Positions 43,491 through 51,550 of a stretch of 64,000 nt of DNA are shown here, one piece after another (position 1 is the first letter of the stretch; every line of letters starts with the position of its first letter). Both the position numbers and the translations under genes were made by a program. Source of the stretch: UBA9676 sp036005525 (GTDB lineage Bacteria > Actinomycetota > Actinomycetes > Streptosporangiales > Streptosporangiaceae); NCBI GenBank assembly GCA_036005525.1, contig DASYQM010000451.1, positions 6,205 to 70,204 on the forward strand, given 5' to 3'. The notes beneath the pieces are model-generated. The model had not been told where the DNA came from. It did no database searches and saw nothing but the letters and a program-made list of their open reading frames with translations.

Positions 43491-43549
43491 ACTCCTAATT
43501 TAGGAGTTAAAGTTCTCATAGTCAAGTCTGACTCCTAGCCAAGGAGTCA
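43491..43549. promoter_or_regulatory. Two palindromic HxlR-type operators
   Basis: Site 1, ACTCCTAATTTAGGAGT (43491-43507), is a perfect 17-bp palindrome. Site 2 (43529-43549) has arms TGACTCCT and AGGAGTCA around AGCCA. Both share the half-site ACTCCT. Centres are 40 bp apart, near four helical turns. They sit between the CMD and HxlR remnants and overlap the expected divergent promoters. Confidence 0.75.
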
Positions 43550-43566
43550 GAGGCTAAGCTGATCGC

Positions 43567-43815
43567 GTGGCCGGCAGCCGGGGTTATGGCGTGCGGTGCG
43601 GGGTGGCCCGCGGCCTCGATGTGATCGGCGGCCGCTGGGGCGCCGCTGGCCGTGCGCGAGCTGCTGCTGGGCCCCAGGCGGTTCAGCGGCCCGCTCGCCG
43701 GGCTGCCCGGGCGAGCCCGAATGTGGTCAGCCAGCGGCTCCGGGAACGTGCCGCCGCGGTGTTATCCGCCAGCTTGACCTTGGCCCGCCCGTCCGGGTGC
43801 GCGTCTATGGCCGGC
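43567..43815 (+). pseudogene. HxlR-family regulator, frameshifted and truncated
   Basis: GTG 43567 gives YGVRCGVARGLDVIGGRWG, the start of an HxlR winged helix. A frame change continues as LAVRELLLGPRRFSGPLAGLP, then the first frame returns with RASPNVVSQRLRE, and a third frame gives GVIRQLDLGPPVRVRVYG. The pieces together reproduce most of an HxlR domain, so at least three indels have broken it. The operators upstream remain intact. Confidence 0.75.
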
Positions 43816-43853
43816 CAAACAGAGGCGCAGGCGCGGGGCATCCTTGGCCATGC

Positions 43854-45299
43854 TCATGGAGGCCCGGCTTCGCCCGGCCCGGCCAGGCGGCGGTCAAGGT
43901 CGGCGAGTGCGCCGGCGAAGCAGCCCAGCGGTGCTTCCGCCACACCGGCGCCGACCTGGCCGGTCCCGTCGGAGACGTGCAGGATCCCGGTGGTCACCGC
44001 GGGCGTGGTGCCCAGCTCCACCACCTTCCGGACGTCCACCCCCAGCGGGGTCCCGATGTTGTCCAGCACTGGAATCTTGAACCGGCTCGACCGCCCGGCG
44101 CATATCGCGGCGAGCCGCTCGGTGAGATCCGCGGCCGCGCGCATCTGGCCGCCAAGAAGCTGGGCCACCGCGGGCGAGCCGGCCGCGGCCGCCGCCCCGA
44201 GACCGGACAGCTCCAGCACCGCGCTGTCGCCGATGTCCCTGGCGCTGGTCTGCGGCCCCTGGCCGGGGTAGTACAGCGCGTGGCCGACCTCGGGTGCCTC
44301 GGCGAGGAACCACTGGTCCGAGCCGGGCAGCTGGATGCCGAACGTGGTCCCGTTGCGCGCCATGGTGGTCACGATCGAGGAGCCCTGAACCTGCCCCGCC
44401 CACTCGGTCAGCGACCTCGCCGCGCCCATTGCCAGCGTCAGGAAGAACAGGTGATTGCCCGCCAGGTAGCGGGCGAAGGCGGCGCCGTCCGGCCCGCTCA
44501 GTTCGGCCAGGTGCGGCAGCCACTCCCTGATCAGCAGGTTCGTCGCGGCCTGGGTGCGGACGTGCACGTCATCGCCCATCGCGACCGCCTGTGCGGCCAG
44601 GGCCAGAACGTCCAGCGGTCCGCTGCGCGCCAGGATCCTGCGGATCACCGGCGCCGCCACGTCACGCAGAAAGACCAGCCGGGAGATGGAAGCCTCGCTC
44701 ACGCACCCGAACCAGGCCACCTCGCCGGGTCCCTGCGAGACCGGCGCATAGGCAGTCGTCCCGCCCGCCTCGTTCGCCAGCACATACAGCGGCGCGCTCG
44801 CGCCGAGCGCGGTCGCCATCGGCAGCACCACCCCGTGGGCATTGGCCGGGCTCAGCCCGATCTCCCCCCGGGCCAGCAGGCCGTCCGCCTGCCCCGGGCC
44901 GGCCGCCCATCCTTCGGCGACCGCCGCCGCCTGCATGGACCTGCGCAGCGGGTCCGGTGCGTCGGCGTAGCCAATGGCCGGCCCGCAGTGCAGCAAGGTC
45001 CGGCCGGGCAGACCCGGGACGGCGGCCGCCACCCTGGTGACGCCGGTGAGCAGCGGGATTCCCCGGTCGAGCCGGCGGATCACTTCGGCGTTGGCCACCT
45101 CGATCCGTTCGGCATGAATCCCGTACAGCCTGCCCAGCGCGGCCACCGCCGCAGGCTCGCCGCCGGCCGGGACCTGCCAGTCGACCGCGATGACCGGCGC
45201 TCCCTGCTCGGCGATCGCATCAGCGAACAACGGCAGGCCCACATTGACCACGCCGACGCCGGCCGGCAGGGACGGCCAGGTGCTGCCCGGTTCCGTCAT
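43854..45299 (-). CDS. DUF1116 family protein (YlbE/AllG-like, oxamate carbamoyltransferase component)
   Basis: 481 aa; ATG overlaps the upstream lyase stop. It matches DUF1116 proteins encoded next to FdrA in E. coli: VGVVNVGLPLFADAIAEQGAPV, LLHCGPAIGYADAPDPLRRSM, LSPANAHGVVLPMATALG, VMARNGTTFGIQLPG-like MARNGTTFGIQLPG. In E. coli, FdrA, YlbE and YlbF form oxamate carbamoyltransferase, working with a carbamate kinase to gain ATP from ureido compounds. FdrA and carbamate kinase are at 55.5-58 kb; no DUF2877 (YlbF) was recognised. Here it is last gene of the ComA operon. Confidence 0.82.
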   Translation of the reverse strand: MTEPGSTWPSLPAGVGVVNVGLPLFADAIAEQGAPVIAVDWQVPAGGEPAAVAALGRLYGIHAERIEVANAEVIRRLDRGIPLLTGVTRVAAAVPGLPGRTLLHCGPAIGYADAPDPLRRSMQAAAVAEGWAAGPGQADGLLARGEIGLSPANAHGVVLPMATALGASAPLYVLANEAGGTTAYAPVSQGPGEVAWFGCVSEASISRLVFLRDVAAPVIRRILARSGPLDVLALAAQAVAMGDDVHVRTQAATNLLIREWLPHLAELSGPDGAAFARYLAGNHLFFLTLAMGAARSLTEWAGQVQGSSIVTTMARNGTTFGIQLPGSDQWFLAEAPEVGHALYYPGQGPQTSARDIGDSAVLELSGLGAAAAAGSPAVAQLLGGQMRAAADLTERLAAICAGRSSRFKIPVLDNIGTPLGVDVRKVVELGTTPAVTTGILHVSDGTGQVGAGVAEAPLGCFAGALADLDRRLAGPGEAGPP

Positions 45300-46921
45300 C
45301 GCGTCCTCCGTTCCGCGCGGCGCGCTCTCTGCGGCGGGGGCCGGTGCGGCGGCGTCCCGCGCTCGGTGGTGCGGCCGCTGGCCTGGGCAGCCGGGCGGCC
45401 CGGGCCCGGCCAGCCAGGGCCGGGGGGAGACTCGGCGCAGCGGCGGGCGGTGGCCACCAGCGCGTCCTCGGCGGCCTGGTAGGTGTCGCGCCAGCGCCGT
45501 GCCGCACCGGCAAGCTCGGTTGCCCGCGCCGCGGCGTCGTCGGCCATCCTGGTGACTTCGCCGGGGGCGGCGCCGCCGAGCGTGGTCCTGCTCGCCACGA
45601 TCTGCCACGGGTCCTGTACCAGCGACAGGTCGCGGCCAGCCAGGCCCAGCGGCCGCCCGGTGATTTCGGCTGCCGACGCGTCGAGCAGCACGCCGTCGAT
45701 GTCGCCACCGCGCAGCCCCGCGGCGCTCGCCTGCCGGACCGCGTGGCCGACGACGCGGTAGGCGGTGCGGTAATCGATCCCGCAGGACTGCATGATGTAC
45801 TCGGCGAGGTCGGTGGCCTGGGAGAAGCCGGACTCCAGCGCGGCCCGCATCCGTGCCTCGTTCACCTCGAGCGTGCGCACCACGCCGGTGGTGAGCCGGG
45901 TGGCCCGCAGGGCGAGGTCGAGCGCCCGGGGTACCTCGCCATAGGCGAAGATGAGGTTGTCGCTCCGCGCCGAGGGGGTCTTGGCGACCGCCAGCAGCCC
46001 GGTCAGCCTGCCGATCAGGGTTCCTGCGGCGCCCCTGATGATGGACAGCGCGTACGGGTTCCGCTTTTGCGGCATGAGCACGCTGGCCCGGCTGTAGCCG
46101 TCCGCGAGGGTCACGTAGTCGAACTCCTGGCTGGCCCAGATCTCCAGGTCCTCTGCGAGCTTGGACTGTGTCACCGCGAGCCCGGCGGCCGCGCTGACCA
46201 TGTCGAACAATCCATCGACCTGCCACATCGCGTCCCGGGTGTGCTCGGCGACGCTGCGGAAACCCAGCAGCGCGGCGACGTGACCGCGGTCGACGCGCAG
46301 CCGGGTGCCGTTCACGCATCCCGCCCCGCCCGGGCTGGCGTCGGTCCAGGCCAGCGCCTCGCTCAGCCGGCCGCCCGCGCGGAGGACGGGGAACGCGAAG
46401 GAAAGAACGTAGTGGCCGAACGTCGACGGCTGCGCGTGCTGCAGGTAGGTCTGGTCGGCCATCAGCGTGGAGGCGTGCTCCCCGCCCCGGCGCGCGAGCT
46501 CGGCGGCCAGTTTGGCGGCCGCCTCGATCAGGCAGGCCAGGTCGCTGCGCAGGCGCAGCCGGAAGGCGACCCGCAGCGCCTCCCGCCGCGGGCGGCCGGC
46601 GTGCAGCCAGCCGGCCACGTCCCCGGCCCGGCTGACGAAGTACCGCTCCCGCGAGTTGTACGGCTCGCCGCTGGCCGGGTCATAGGGAAAGTCGCTGGCC
46701 GGGATGTCCATGGCGTCGAGCAGGACCGCCAGCAGGCGGCGGGCCGCGTCCGGCGGGACCACCCCGGCCGAGGCGAGGTCCAGCAGATGGGCCAGATCAG
46801 CCAGGTTCATCCCGTGATGGAGGATGGGCGCGTCGGCGCTCTCCAGCTCGAACCCGGCCGCGATCAGCTCCGCGGCCGGTGGTCCGGCCGGTGGTCCGGC
46901 CGCGGGCCGGCGGGCCGTCAC
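45296..46921 (-). CDS. Argininosuccinate lyase-like aspartase/fumarase-superfamily enzyme
   Basis: 541 aa from GTG 46921 (GGGAG nine bases before). Superfamily signature SRASVLMPQKRNPYALSI (GSxxMPxKxN loop) at ~310 and the TYLQHAQPSTFGHYV region as in argininosuccinate lyase. The C terminus has a ~50-residue basic Pro-rich tail. No argA-H genes are nearby, so arginine synthesis is unlikely. Together with the second lyase, ComA and the PLP enzyme it matches the enzyme set of bacterial coenzyme M synthesis, where two such lyases act. The start lies within a 38-bp tandem duplication. Confidence 0.82.
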   Translation of the reverse strand: MTARRPAAGPPAGPPAAELIAAGFELESADAPILHHGMNLADLAHLLDLASAGVVPPDAARRLLAVLLDAMDIPASDFPYDPASGEPYNSRERYFVSRAGDVAGWLHAGRPRREALRVAFRLRLRSDLACLIEAAAKLAAELARRGGEHASTLMADQTYLQHAQPSTFGHYVLSFAFPVLRAGGRLSEALAWTDASPGGAGCVNGTRLRVDRGHVAALLGFRSVAEHTRDAMWQVDGLFDMVSAAAGLAVTQSKLAEDLEIWASQEFDYVTLADGYSRASVLMPQKRNPYALSIIRGAAGTLIGRLTGLLAVAKTPSARSDNLIFAYGEVPRALDLALRATRLTTGVVRTLEVNEARMRAALESGFSQATDLAEYIMQSCGIDYRTAYRVVGHAVRQASAAGLRGGDIDGVLLDASAAEITGRPLGLAGRDLSLVQDPWQIVASRTTLGGAAPGEVTRMADDAAARATELAGAARRWRDTYQAAEDALVATARRCAESPPGPGWPGPGRPAAQASGRTTERGTPPHRPPPQRARRAERRTR

Positions 46922-46982
46922 GGCTGGGCTCCCGCGGTCGCGGTCCGGCGGGCCGTCACGGCTGGGCTCCCGCGGTCGCGGT
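46907..46982. repeat. Perfect 38-bp tandem duplication at a gene start
   Basis: 46907-46944 and 46945-46982 are identical. Each unit holds GGGAG and a GTG start on the minus strand. The upstream copy's GTG (46959) overlaps the PLP-enzyme stop as GTGA but opens only a 13-codon frame; the other (46921) starts the lyase. The original GTGA-coupled junction was evidently duplicated and pushed apart. Confidence 0.85.
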
Positions 46983-47981
46983 GACGGCGTCCAGCAGGCC
47001 TCCGGTGTGCCAGAACACCATGTCCCCACCGTCGGCGTACCGCGGCACCAGCGCGAGCGCCTTGGCCGTATACACCGGGTCGACCATCAGTCCCTCCATC
47101 CGCATCGCCAGCTCCGCGGCCGCCGCTCCCTCCGGCGAGGGCAGTCCGTGGCCCGGCCCGCGGGCATCCACCACCACTACATCGCCTGGCGTCGGCTCCG
47201 CCGTGCCGGGCACAGTCCGGCCCTGGCCGCGCGCCGCGCCGCCTTGATCCAGTACCCCGGCCCCCGCCATGAGACGCGCGCATTCACGGGCGAGCGCCAG
47301 CACCCGCGGGGCCGCGTCCTCCACCGGCCTGCTCACCGATCCGCCCACCAGCGTCCATGGCCTGCCCAGCAGCACGTTGCCGGCCACGAGCCCAGCCAGT
47401 GTGCCGCCGGAGCCGACCGCCACCACCACCCGCACGGCAGCCACGCCGATCGCGGCAAGCTGCTCTTGCAGCTCGAACGCGGCCAGCGCATACCCGATCG
47501 CCCCCAGGCCGGAGGCGCCCCCGCGCGGGATCAGGTAGGGCCGATGGCCACTGCTGGACAGCGCGGCGGCGGCCCTGGGCAGCTGGTCATCCACGCTGTC
47601 CCGCTCCGCGCTGCCCGTCCAGCGCACGGTGGCTCCCCAGGACAGGGCCAGAGCCAGGGCCGGTCCGGGGAGCGAGGGGGGCTGCCCGGCCAGCACAAGC
47701 TCACAGCGCAGGCCGGCCCACTGCGCGGCCGCCGCCACGGCGGCACAGAAGTTGGAGCCCGGCGCCCCGCCGGTGACCAGCGTGTCCGCGCGGTCCGTGA
47801 CAGCGGCGGCGACCAGGAATTCCAGCGGGCGGGCCTTGTTGCCACCGATCGCGAAGCCGGTGAGGTCGTCGCGTTTGAGGTAAAGCGGGCCGGCCGCCAT
47901 TGCCTGTGCCAGCCGTGGCGCGGCGACCAATGGGGTGGGCAGGATGGCGAGCCTGGTCCGGGCGGGGCGTGCCGCGGTCAT
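46956..47981 (-). CDS. PLP-dependent D-cysteine desulfhydrase/ACC deaminase-like enzyme
   Basis: 341 aa from ATG 47981, overlapping the preceding stop as ATGA (ATG 47990 is an alternative). Fold type II: KRDDLTGFAIGGNKARPLEFL contains the PLP lysine, TGGAPGSNFCAAVAAAA, VVVAVGSGGTLAGLV binds phosphate, FWHTGG near the end. These enzymes break C-S or C-N bonds at the beta carbon of amino acids. In the Xanthobacter coenzyme M pathway a homologue (XcbE1) is the last-step C-S lyase candidate, which fits the neighbours here. Confidence 0.87.
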   Translation of the reverse strand: MTAARPARTRLAILPTPLVAAPRLAQAMAAGPLYLKRDDLTGFAIGGNKARPLEFLVAAAVTDRADTLVTGGAPGSNFCAAVAAAAQWAGLRCELVLAGQPPSLPGPALALALSWGATVRWTGSAERDSVDDQLPRAAAALSSSGHRPYLIPRGGASGLGAIGYALAAFELQEQLAAIGVAAVRVVVAVGSGGTLAGLVAGNVLLGRPWTLVGGSVSRPVEDAAPRVLALARECARLMAGAGVLDQGGAARGQGRTVPGTAEPTPGDVVVVDARGPGHGLPSPEGAAAAELAMRMEGLMVDPVYTAKALALVPRYADGGDMVFWHTGGLLDAVTATAGAQP

Positions 47982-49345
47982 CCCGGCCATTCCGGTGGTT
48001 CCGCCGCCCTGGCAGCCCGGGCTCGCTCGACCACCAGGTCGGTCATGGCCTGGCACGAGCCGGTGTCCGGTTCCGCGGTCAGGTCCTGTGCCTGCGCCGG
48101 GCGCAGCAGCCCGGCGGTCACGAGCGCCTGCTCCGCGGCCAGGCCGGCCGCGGCCCCGCTGGCGAGCGCCTCCTGCAGCCGCTGCTGGGCCCGCCTGGCG
48201 CCCAGCTCCGGCGCGAGCAGAGCCAGCGCTCGCTCGCTGACGGGGTACCCGCCGTGGCGCGCCAGGTTGCGCCGCATCGCCTGGCCGTCGACATCCAGCC
48301 CGGCCAGCAGGCCGATCGTGACCTGAAGGGCGGCGGTCGCCAGCAGGCAGACCTCGGGCAGGGCGGACCATTCCGCCTTCCAGCCCCGGCCGTCCCGTTC
48401 ATGCTGCTGGACCACCGCCTCCACCATCACCGCGGCGTTCGCCCTGGCCAGCCGGGCCAGGGTGTCGAGATGCTCGCTGGCTTCCGGGTTCCGCTTGTGC
48501 GGCATCGTGATGCTGCCGACGGTGCCCGCAGGGGACGCCTCGGCAAGCTCGCCGATCTCCGGCCGCTGCAGTTCGTAGACCTCGCCGCCGATCCGGGCGA
48601 GCGTCCCGCAGATCAGCGCCAGCAGCTGGGCGAACTCGGCGCCACGGTCGCGGGCCGACAGCCACGAGATGCCGGGATCGGCAAGGCCGAGTTCGGCACA
48701 GAACCTGGCCCGCACCGCCAGCCCCTGCTCCCCGTAGAACACGAGGCTGCCGACGCCGCCGCCGAGCTGGCCGACCAGCCAGCGGGAGGCGCCGGCCCGG
48801 ATCCGGTCCAGGTGGCGGCGGATCTCATCCGCCCAGGCCGCGGCCTTCCAGCCGAAGGTCACCGCGCTGCCGGGCTGGCCGTGCGTGCGGCCGGTCATCA
48901 CCGTGGACCGGTGCTCCACGGCCAGCTCCAGCAGCTGCTCCTCGATCCGGCGCAGATCCCGCCAGACGAGGCCGCCGATCCGGCGCACCGCCAGCGAGGT
49001 CCAGGTGTCGGTGATGTCCTGGACGGTGGCCGCGACGTAGACGTGCTCGCGGGCCTGTTCGGGCACCGCCGCCTGCAGGGCGCGGATCAGCCCCAGCGTG
49101 GAGTGGGACGTCTGCCGGGTCTGCTCCGCGGCGTAGCCGAGGTCGATTCGGTCGGCCCGCGCGTGCTCGGCGATGAGGGCCGCGGCGTCGGCTGGGATCA
49201 CTCCGAACGCGGCCTGGGCGCGGGCCAGCGCCACGATCACCTCCAGCCAGCCCCGCAGCCGGCCTTCCTCGCCGAGCACGGCCCGGGATTCGGCCGTTCC
49301 CCACAGATGCTGGTAGAGAACCGAATCGGTGATCCGGGTGCTCAT
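47978..49345 (-). CDS. Adenylosuccinate lyase/CMLE-like aspartase/fumarase-superfamily enzyme
   Basis: 455 aa, ATG overlapping the preceding stop as ATGA. Superfamily signature GSITMPHKRNPEASEHL at ~285-301; STVMTGRTHGQPGSAVTFGWK holds the catalytic-His region; DITDTWTSLAVRR is a further family block. Closer in pattern to PurB and carboxymuconate cycloisomerase than to argininosuccinate lyase, so the two lyases of this operon are not recent duplicates. In coenzyme M synthesis one AFS enzyme (XcbC1) eliminates phosphate from phosphosulfolactate; this is a candidate. Confidence 0.85.
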   Translation of the reverse strand: MSTRITDSVLYQHLWGTAESRAVLGEEGRLRGWLEVIVALARAQAAFGVIPADAAALIAEHARADRIDLGYAAEQTRQTSHSTLGLIRALQAAVPEQAREHVYVAATVQDITDTWTSLAVRRIGGLVWRDLRRIEEQLLELAVEHRSTVMTGRTHGQPGSAVTFGWKAAAWADEIRRHLDRIRAGASRWLVGQLGGGVGSLVFYGEQGLAVRARFCAELGLADPGISWLSARDRGAEFAQLLALICGTLARIGGEVYELQRPEIGELAEASPAGTVGSITMPHKRNPEASEHLDTLARLARANAAVMVEAVVQQHERDGRGWKAEWSALPEVCLLATAALQVTIGLLAGLDVDGQAMRRNLARHGGYPVSERALALLAPELGARRAQQRLQEALASGAAAGLAAEQALVTAGLLRPAQAQDLTAEPDTGSCQAMTDLVVERARAARAAEPPEWPG

Positions 49346-50478
49346 CGCCGGGCCGGGGACGTGGGGCCGGTGGCGGCGGGGACCGTGGGGCCGCCGGCGG
49401 CTGGGGGCGTGGGGCCGCCGGCGGGGGATGTGGGGCGGCCGGCAGGGGATGTGGGGCCGGCGGCGGGGGACGTGGGACCGGTGGCGGCCGGGGCATCGCC
49501 GGCCCGGTCGAGTTGGGGCGCAGGCCGCCCGGCGGCCAGCGCCAGCCGCAGCCCGTCCCGGATCTGGGCCAGGCTGGCGCCCCACGGGACCACCACCAGC
49601 CCGTCATCGCTGCTGACCCGGTCCTCCAGCAAGCAGCACTTGGTTAGCACCGGCGCCGGCGCCGACGTCGGCGCCGGCGCCTGCCTGGTCCGGCCGGCAA
49701 GGTTACGCGGGCACATGTCCACCGTCGGCACTTCCCCGCCGTAGAACCAGTCGTGGATGGACCTGGAACGGGCACACCCGACCAGCGTCCACGGCGCCCG
49801 TTCCGGGATCTCATCGAGATAGGAGACGTCGGCGGCGCCGAGCCCGGCCTGGCTCGCCGCCTCGGCGCCGGGGCTGGGCTGGCTCGCCACCTCGGCGCGG
49901 GGCCCGGCCTGGCTTGCTGACCCAGCGCGGCACGGGAAAAGGTAATGGCCGGCCGGCCGAGTGCGGGTCAGCGAGGTCAGGTCCACCAAGTCTGCGACCA
50001 GTTCCACCGGCGGCAGGTCGTCGGCCAGGTCGAGCACCCGCTCCAGCTGGTCGACCAGCTTGGGCGGCCAGGGCGGCACCACCTCCACCACCCGGACCCG
50101 GACTGGGGCCGGGTCGGCGATGAAGCTGACATGGCCGTACCGGCCGCGCACGATCACACACCGGGCGCCCGGCGCGTGCGCGGCCGCGGCCCGGGCTAGC
50201 TGGGTGGGGACCGCGGTGTCGGTATCGGGCGCGTCGACGAACGCGGTCTCCTCTGGCCGCGCGATCACGGTCACGGCGGTGACCGGGGAGAACAGCGGGA
50301 GCTCCGACTCCTTGCTGGCCTCCACCACGGCGCAGGCACCGGCGTTGCGCACGACCAGGTAGCGGGTCCGGCGGTACACGGGCCGGCCGACCAGGTACCC
50401 GCCCAGGGCCGCCTCATCCAGCGGCACTGGCACGTCGGCGACGCTGACGTTGCGGTACTGCGCGGGGACCAGGTTCAC
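49342..50478 (-). CDS. Conserved protein of unknown function in ComA operon
   Basis: 378 aa from GTG 50478, eleven bases after the ComA stop. Not recognised. The body (~1-185 and ~215-315) is globular: GGYLVGRPVYRRTRYLVVRN, VVRGRYGHVSFIADPAPVRVRVVEVVPPWPPKL, RSIHDWFYGGEVPTVDMCPRNLA and LTKCCLLEDRV, with three conserved-looking cysteines near the last two. Two low-complexity inserts (~185-215 Ser/Gln/Ala and ~335-378 Gly/Pro/Thr/Ala) are expanded by DNA repeats. Translational overlap with the lyase gene indicates a role in the same pathway. Confidence 0.75.
   Translation of the reverse strand: MNLVPAQYRNVSVADVPVPLDEAALGGYLVGRPVYRRTRYLVVRNAGACAVVEASKESELPLFSPVTAVTVIARPEETAFVDAPDTDTAVPTQLARAAAAHAPGARCVIVRGRYGHVSFIADPAPVRVRVVEVVPPWPPKLVDQLERVLDLADDLPPVELVADLVDLTSLTRTRPAGHYLFPCRAGSASQAGPRAEVASQPSPGAEAASQAGLGAADVSYLDEIPERAPWTLVGCARSRSIHDWFYGGEVPTVDMCPRNLAGRTRQAPAPTSAPAPVLTKCCLLEDRVSSDDGLVVVPWGASLAQIRDGLRLALAAGRPAPQLDRAGDAPAATGPTSPAAGPTSPAGRPTSPAGGPTPPAAGGPTVPAATGPTSPARR
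49355..49495. repeat. In-frame tandem repeats encoding a GPTSPAA-type tail
   Basis: About six imperfect units near 21 bp (core GATGTGGGGCCGGCGGCGGGG on one strand, read here as its first 20 bases) encode repeats such as GPTSPAAGPTSPAGRPTSPA at the C terminus of the unknown protein. A second small array near 49840-49925 encodes the AxxASQAGP repeats. Confidence 0.7.
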
Positions 50479-50489
50479 GGCCGGCCCGG

Positions 50490-51275
50490 TTACGTCCCGT
50501 GTACGGGCGCCGGACCTGGTGACCAGGCTCGGTAGGTATCCGCGCGCAGCGAGAGCCGGAGGGTCTCCAGGCCGAGCGCGTCGGCCGGGTGCACGTTGGC
50601 CAGGTTGACGTCGGGGCCGAACCGGTGCACGAACCACGCTTGCTGGCTGTCACGTGGGGCCTCGAAGACGATCGAGCCGGGGTCGGTGACGGACACCATG
50701 GCCGCGACCACATCCTCCCGCACGCTGCCGGAGGCATCGTAGATGCCGACGGTGCCGCTGGCACGGCCCTCCGCCAGCACCCAGGTCGCGCCGGCGTCAA
50801 GGTCACGCGCCACCGCCCGCGCCCACTGCCCGGGCGTCAGGCGCACGCCGGGGTCCTTGGGCCCCACCTCCGCGAGGACGATAAAGTGCTGCGCGGCCTG
50901 CTCGATCAGGTCCCGCTTGGCGGAGTCGTCCATGGCCACGGTGCCCGCCGACACCTCGACGCAGGGGAACCCGCAGGCGCGGGCCCAGTCGAGGAACTCG
51001 GCCGCCCGTCCCTGTGCCCAGGCGATCTCCAGCAGCGTCCCGCCGGGCGAGGCTAGCACCCGGTGGTCCGCCAGCAGTTCCAGCTTGGCGGCGAGGTTCG
51101 GGTCCAGGTAGGAGATGCCCCAGCCGAGCTTCCACACGTCCACGTAGGGCCCATTCGCCGCCAGCAGGTCCGCCGACTGTGCCAGCGGAAGGCCGCGATC
51201 GAGGACGTGGGTGATCCCGGTGGCGCGTGGCTTGGCGGCCCGGGCTGGCAGCGCGAGAAAGTCGGGGCCGGGCAT
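50490..51275 (-). CDS. Phosphosulfolactate synthase (ComA family)
   Basis: 261 aa. ComA barrel: THVLDRGLPL near the N terminus, DVWKLGWG, ASPGGTLLEIAWAQGR, CGFPCVEVSAGTV, DLDAGATWVLAEGRASGTVGIYD. The family joins sulfite to phosphoenolpyruvate to give phosphosulfolactate, the first step of coenzyme M synthesis in methanogens and, as XcbB1, in Xanthobacter; some bacteria use it for sulfolactate. First gene of a six-gene minus-strand operon with a strong promoter seven bases before the ATG, so probably leaderless. Confidence 0.88.
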   Translation of the reverse strand: MPGPDFLALPARAAKPRATGITHVLDRGLPLAQSADLLAANGPYVDVWKLGWGISYLDPNLAAKLELLADHRVLASPGGTLLEIAWAQGRAAEFLDWARACGFPCVEVSAGTVAMDDSAKRDLIEQAAQHFIVLAEVGPKDPGVRLTPGQWARAVARDLDAGATWVLAEGRASGTVGIYDASGSVREDVVAAMVSVTDPGSIVFEAPRDSQQAWFVHRFGPDVNLANVHPADALGLETLRLSLRADTYRAWSPGPAPVHGT

Positions 51276-51282
51276 AAACGCT

Positions 51283-51311
51283 ATGATAGATATCCCTACA
51301 CTTTAGTGCAA
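51283..51311 (-). promoter_or_regulatory. Leaderless promoter of the ComA operon
   Basis: -35 TTGCAC (51311-51306), 17-bp spacer, -10 TATCAT (51288-51283), then seven bases to ATG 51275. Near-consensus for a high-GC genome. The -35 lies in the first unit of a tandem array. Confidence 0.75.
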
Positions 51312-51500
51312 GAATGGCCGGCGCAGAGGGCGGGTCATAGGTGCAAGGATGGCGCGGCGCACGAACGGGCGCGTCAGTGTAAGGCTGGCGCGGCGCTGAG
51401 GCGGCGCGTCAGTGCAAGCACGGCGCGCGCCCAGGAGCGGGCGCGTTGGTGCAAGGACGGTGCGGCGCGGGGGCGGGCGCATTGGTGCGAGGGTGGCCTC
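51306..51500. repeat. ~36-bp tandem repeat array upstream of the ComA operon
   Basis: Five full units and part of a sixth begin with GTGCAAGG or close variants at 51306, 51341, 51377, 51412, 51449 and 51485 (periods 35, 36, 35, 37, 36). The unit core is GTGCAAGGxxGGCGCGGCGC then a purine-rich stretch and GGGCGCGTCA. The first unit provides the -35 of the ComA promoter. Most of the 275-bp gap before the AIR-synthase-like gene is this array; no gene is seen in it. Confidence 0.8.
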
Positions 51501-51550
51501 GGAGCAGGCGCGGTCCTGCTGAGGTACCTGGACCGGCCAGGGAGGTGCGG

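Noticed and set aside
45296..49345. Arginine and purine biosynthesis genes (ArgH, PurB)
   Set aside because: Signatures are only superfamily-level, no other arg or pur genes are present, and the operon partners point to sulfonate chemistry.
51306..51500. CRISPR array
   Set aside because: Period ~36 bp but the whole unit is repeated, with no spacer/repeat alternation.
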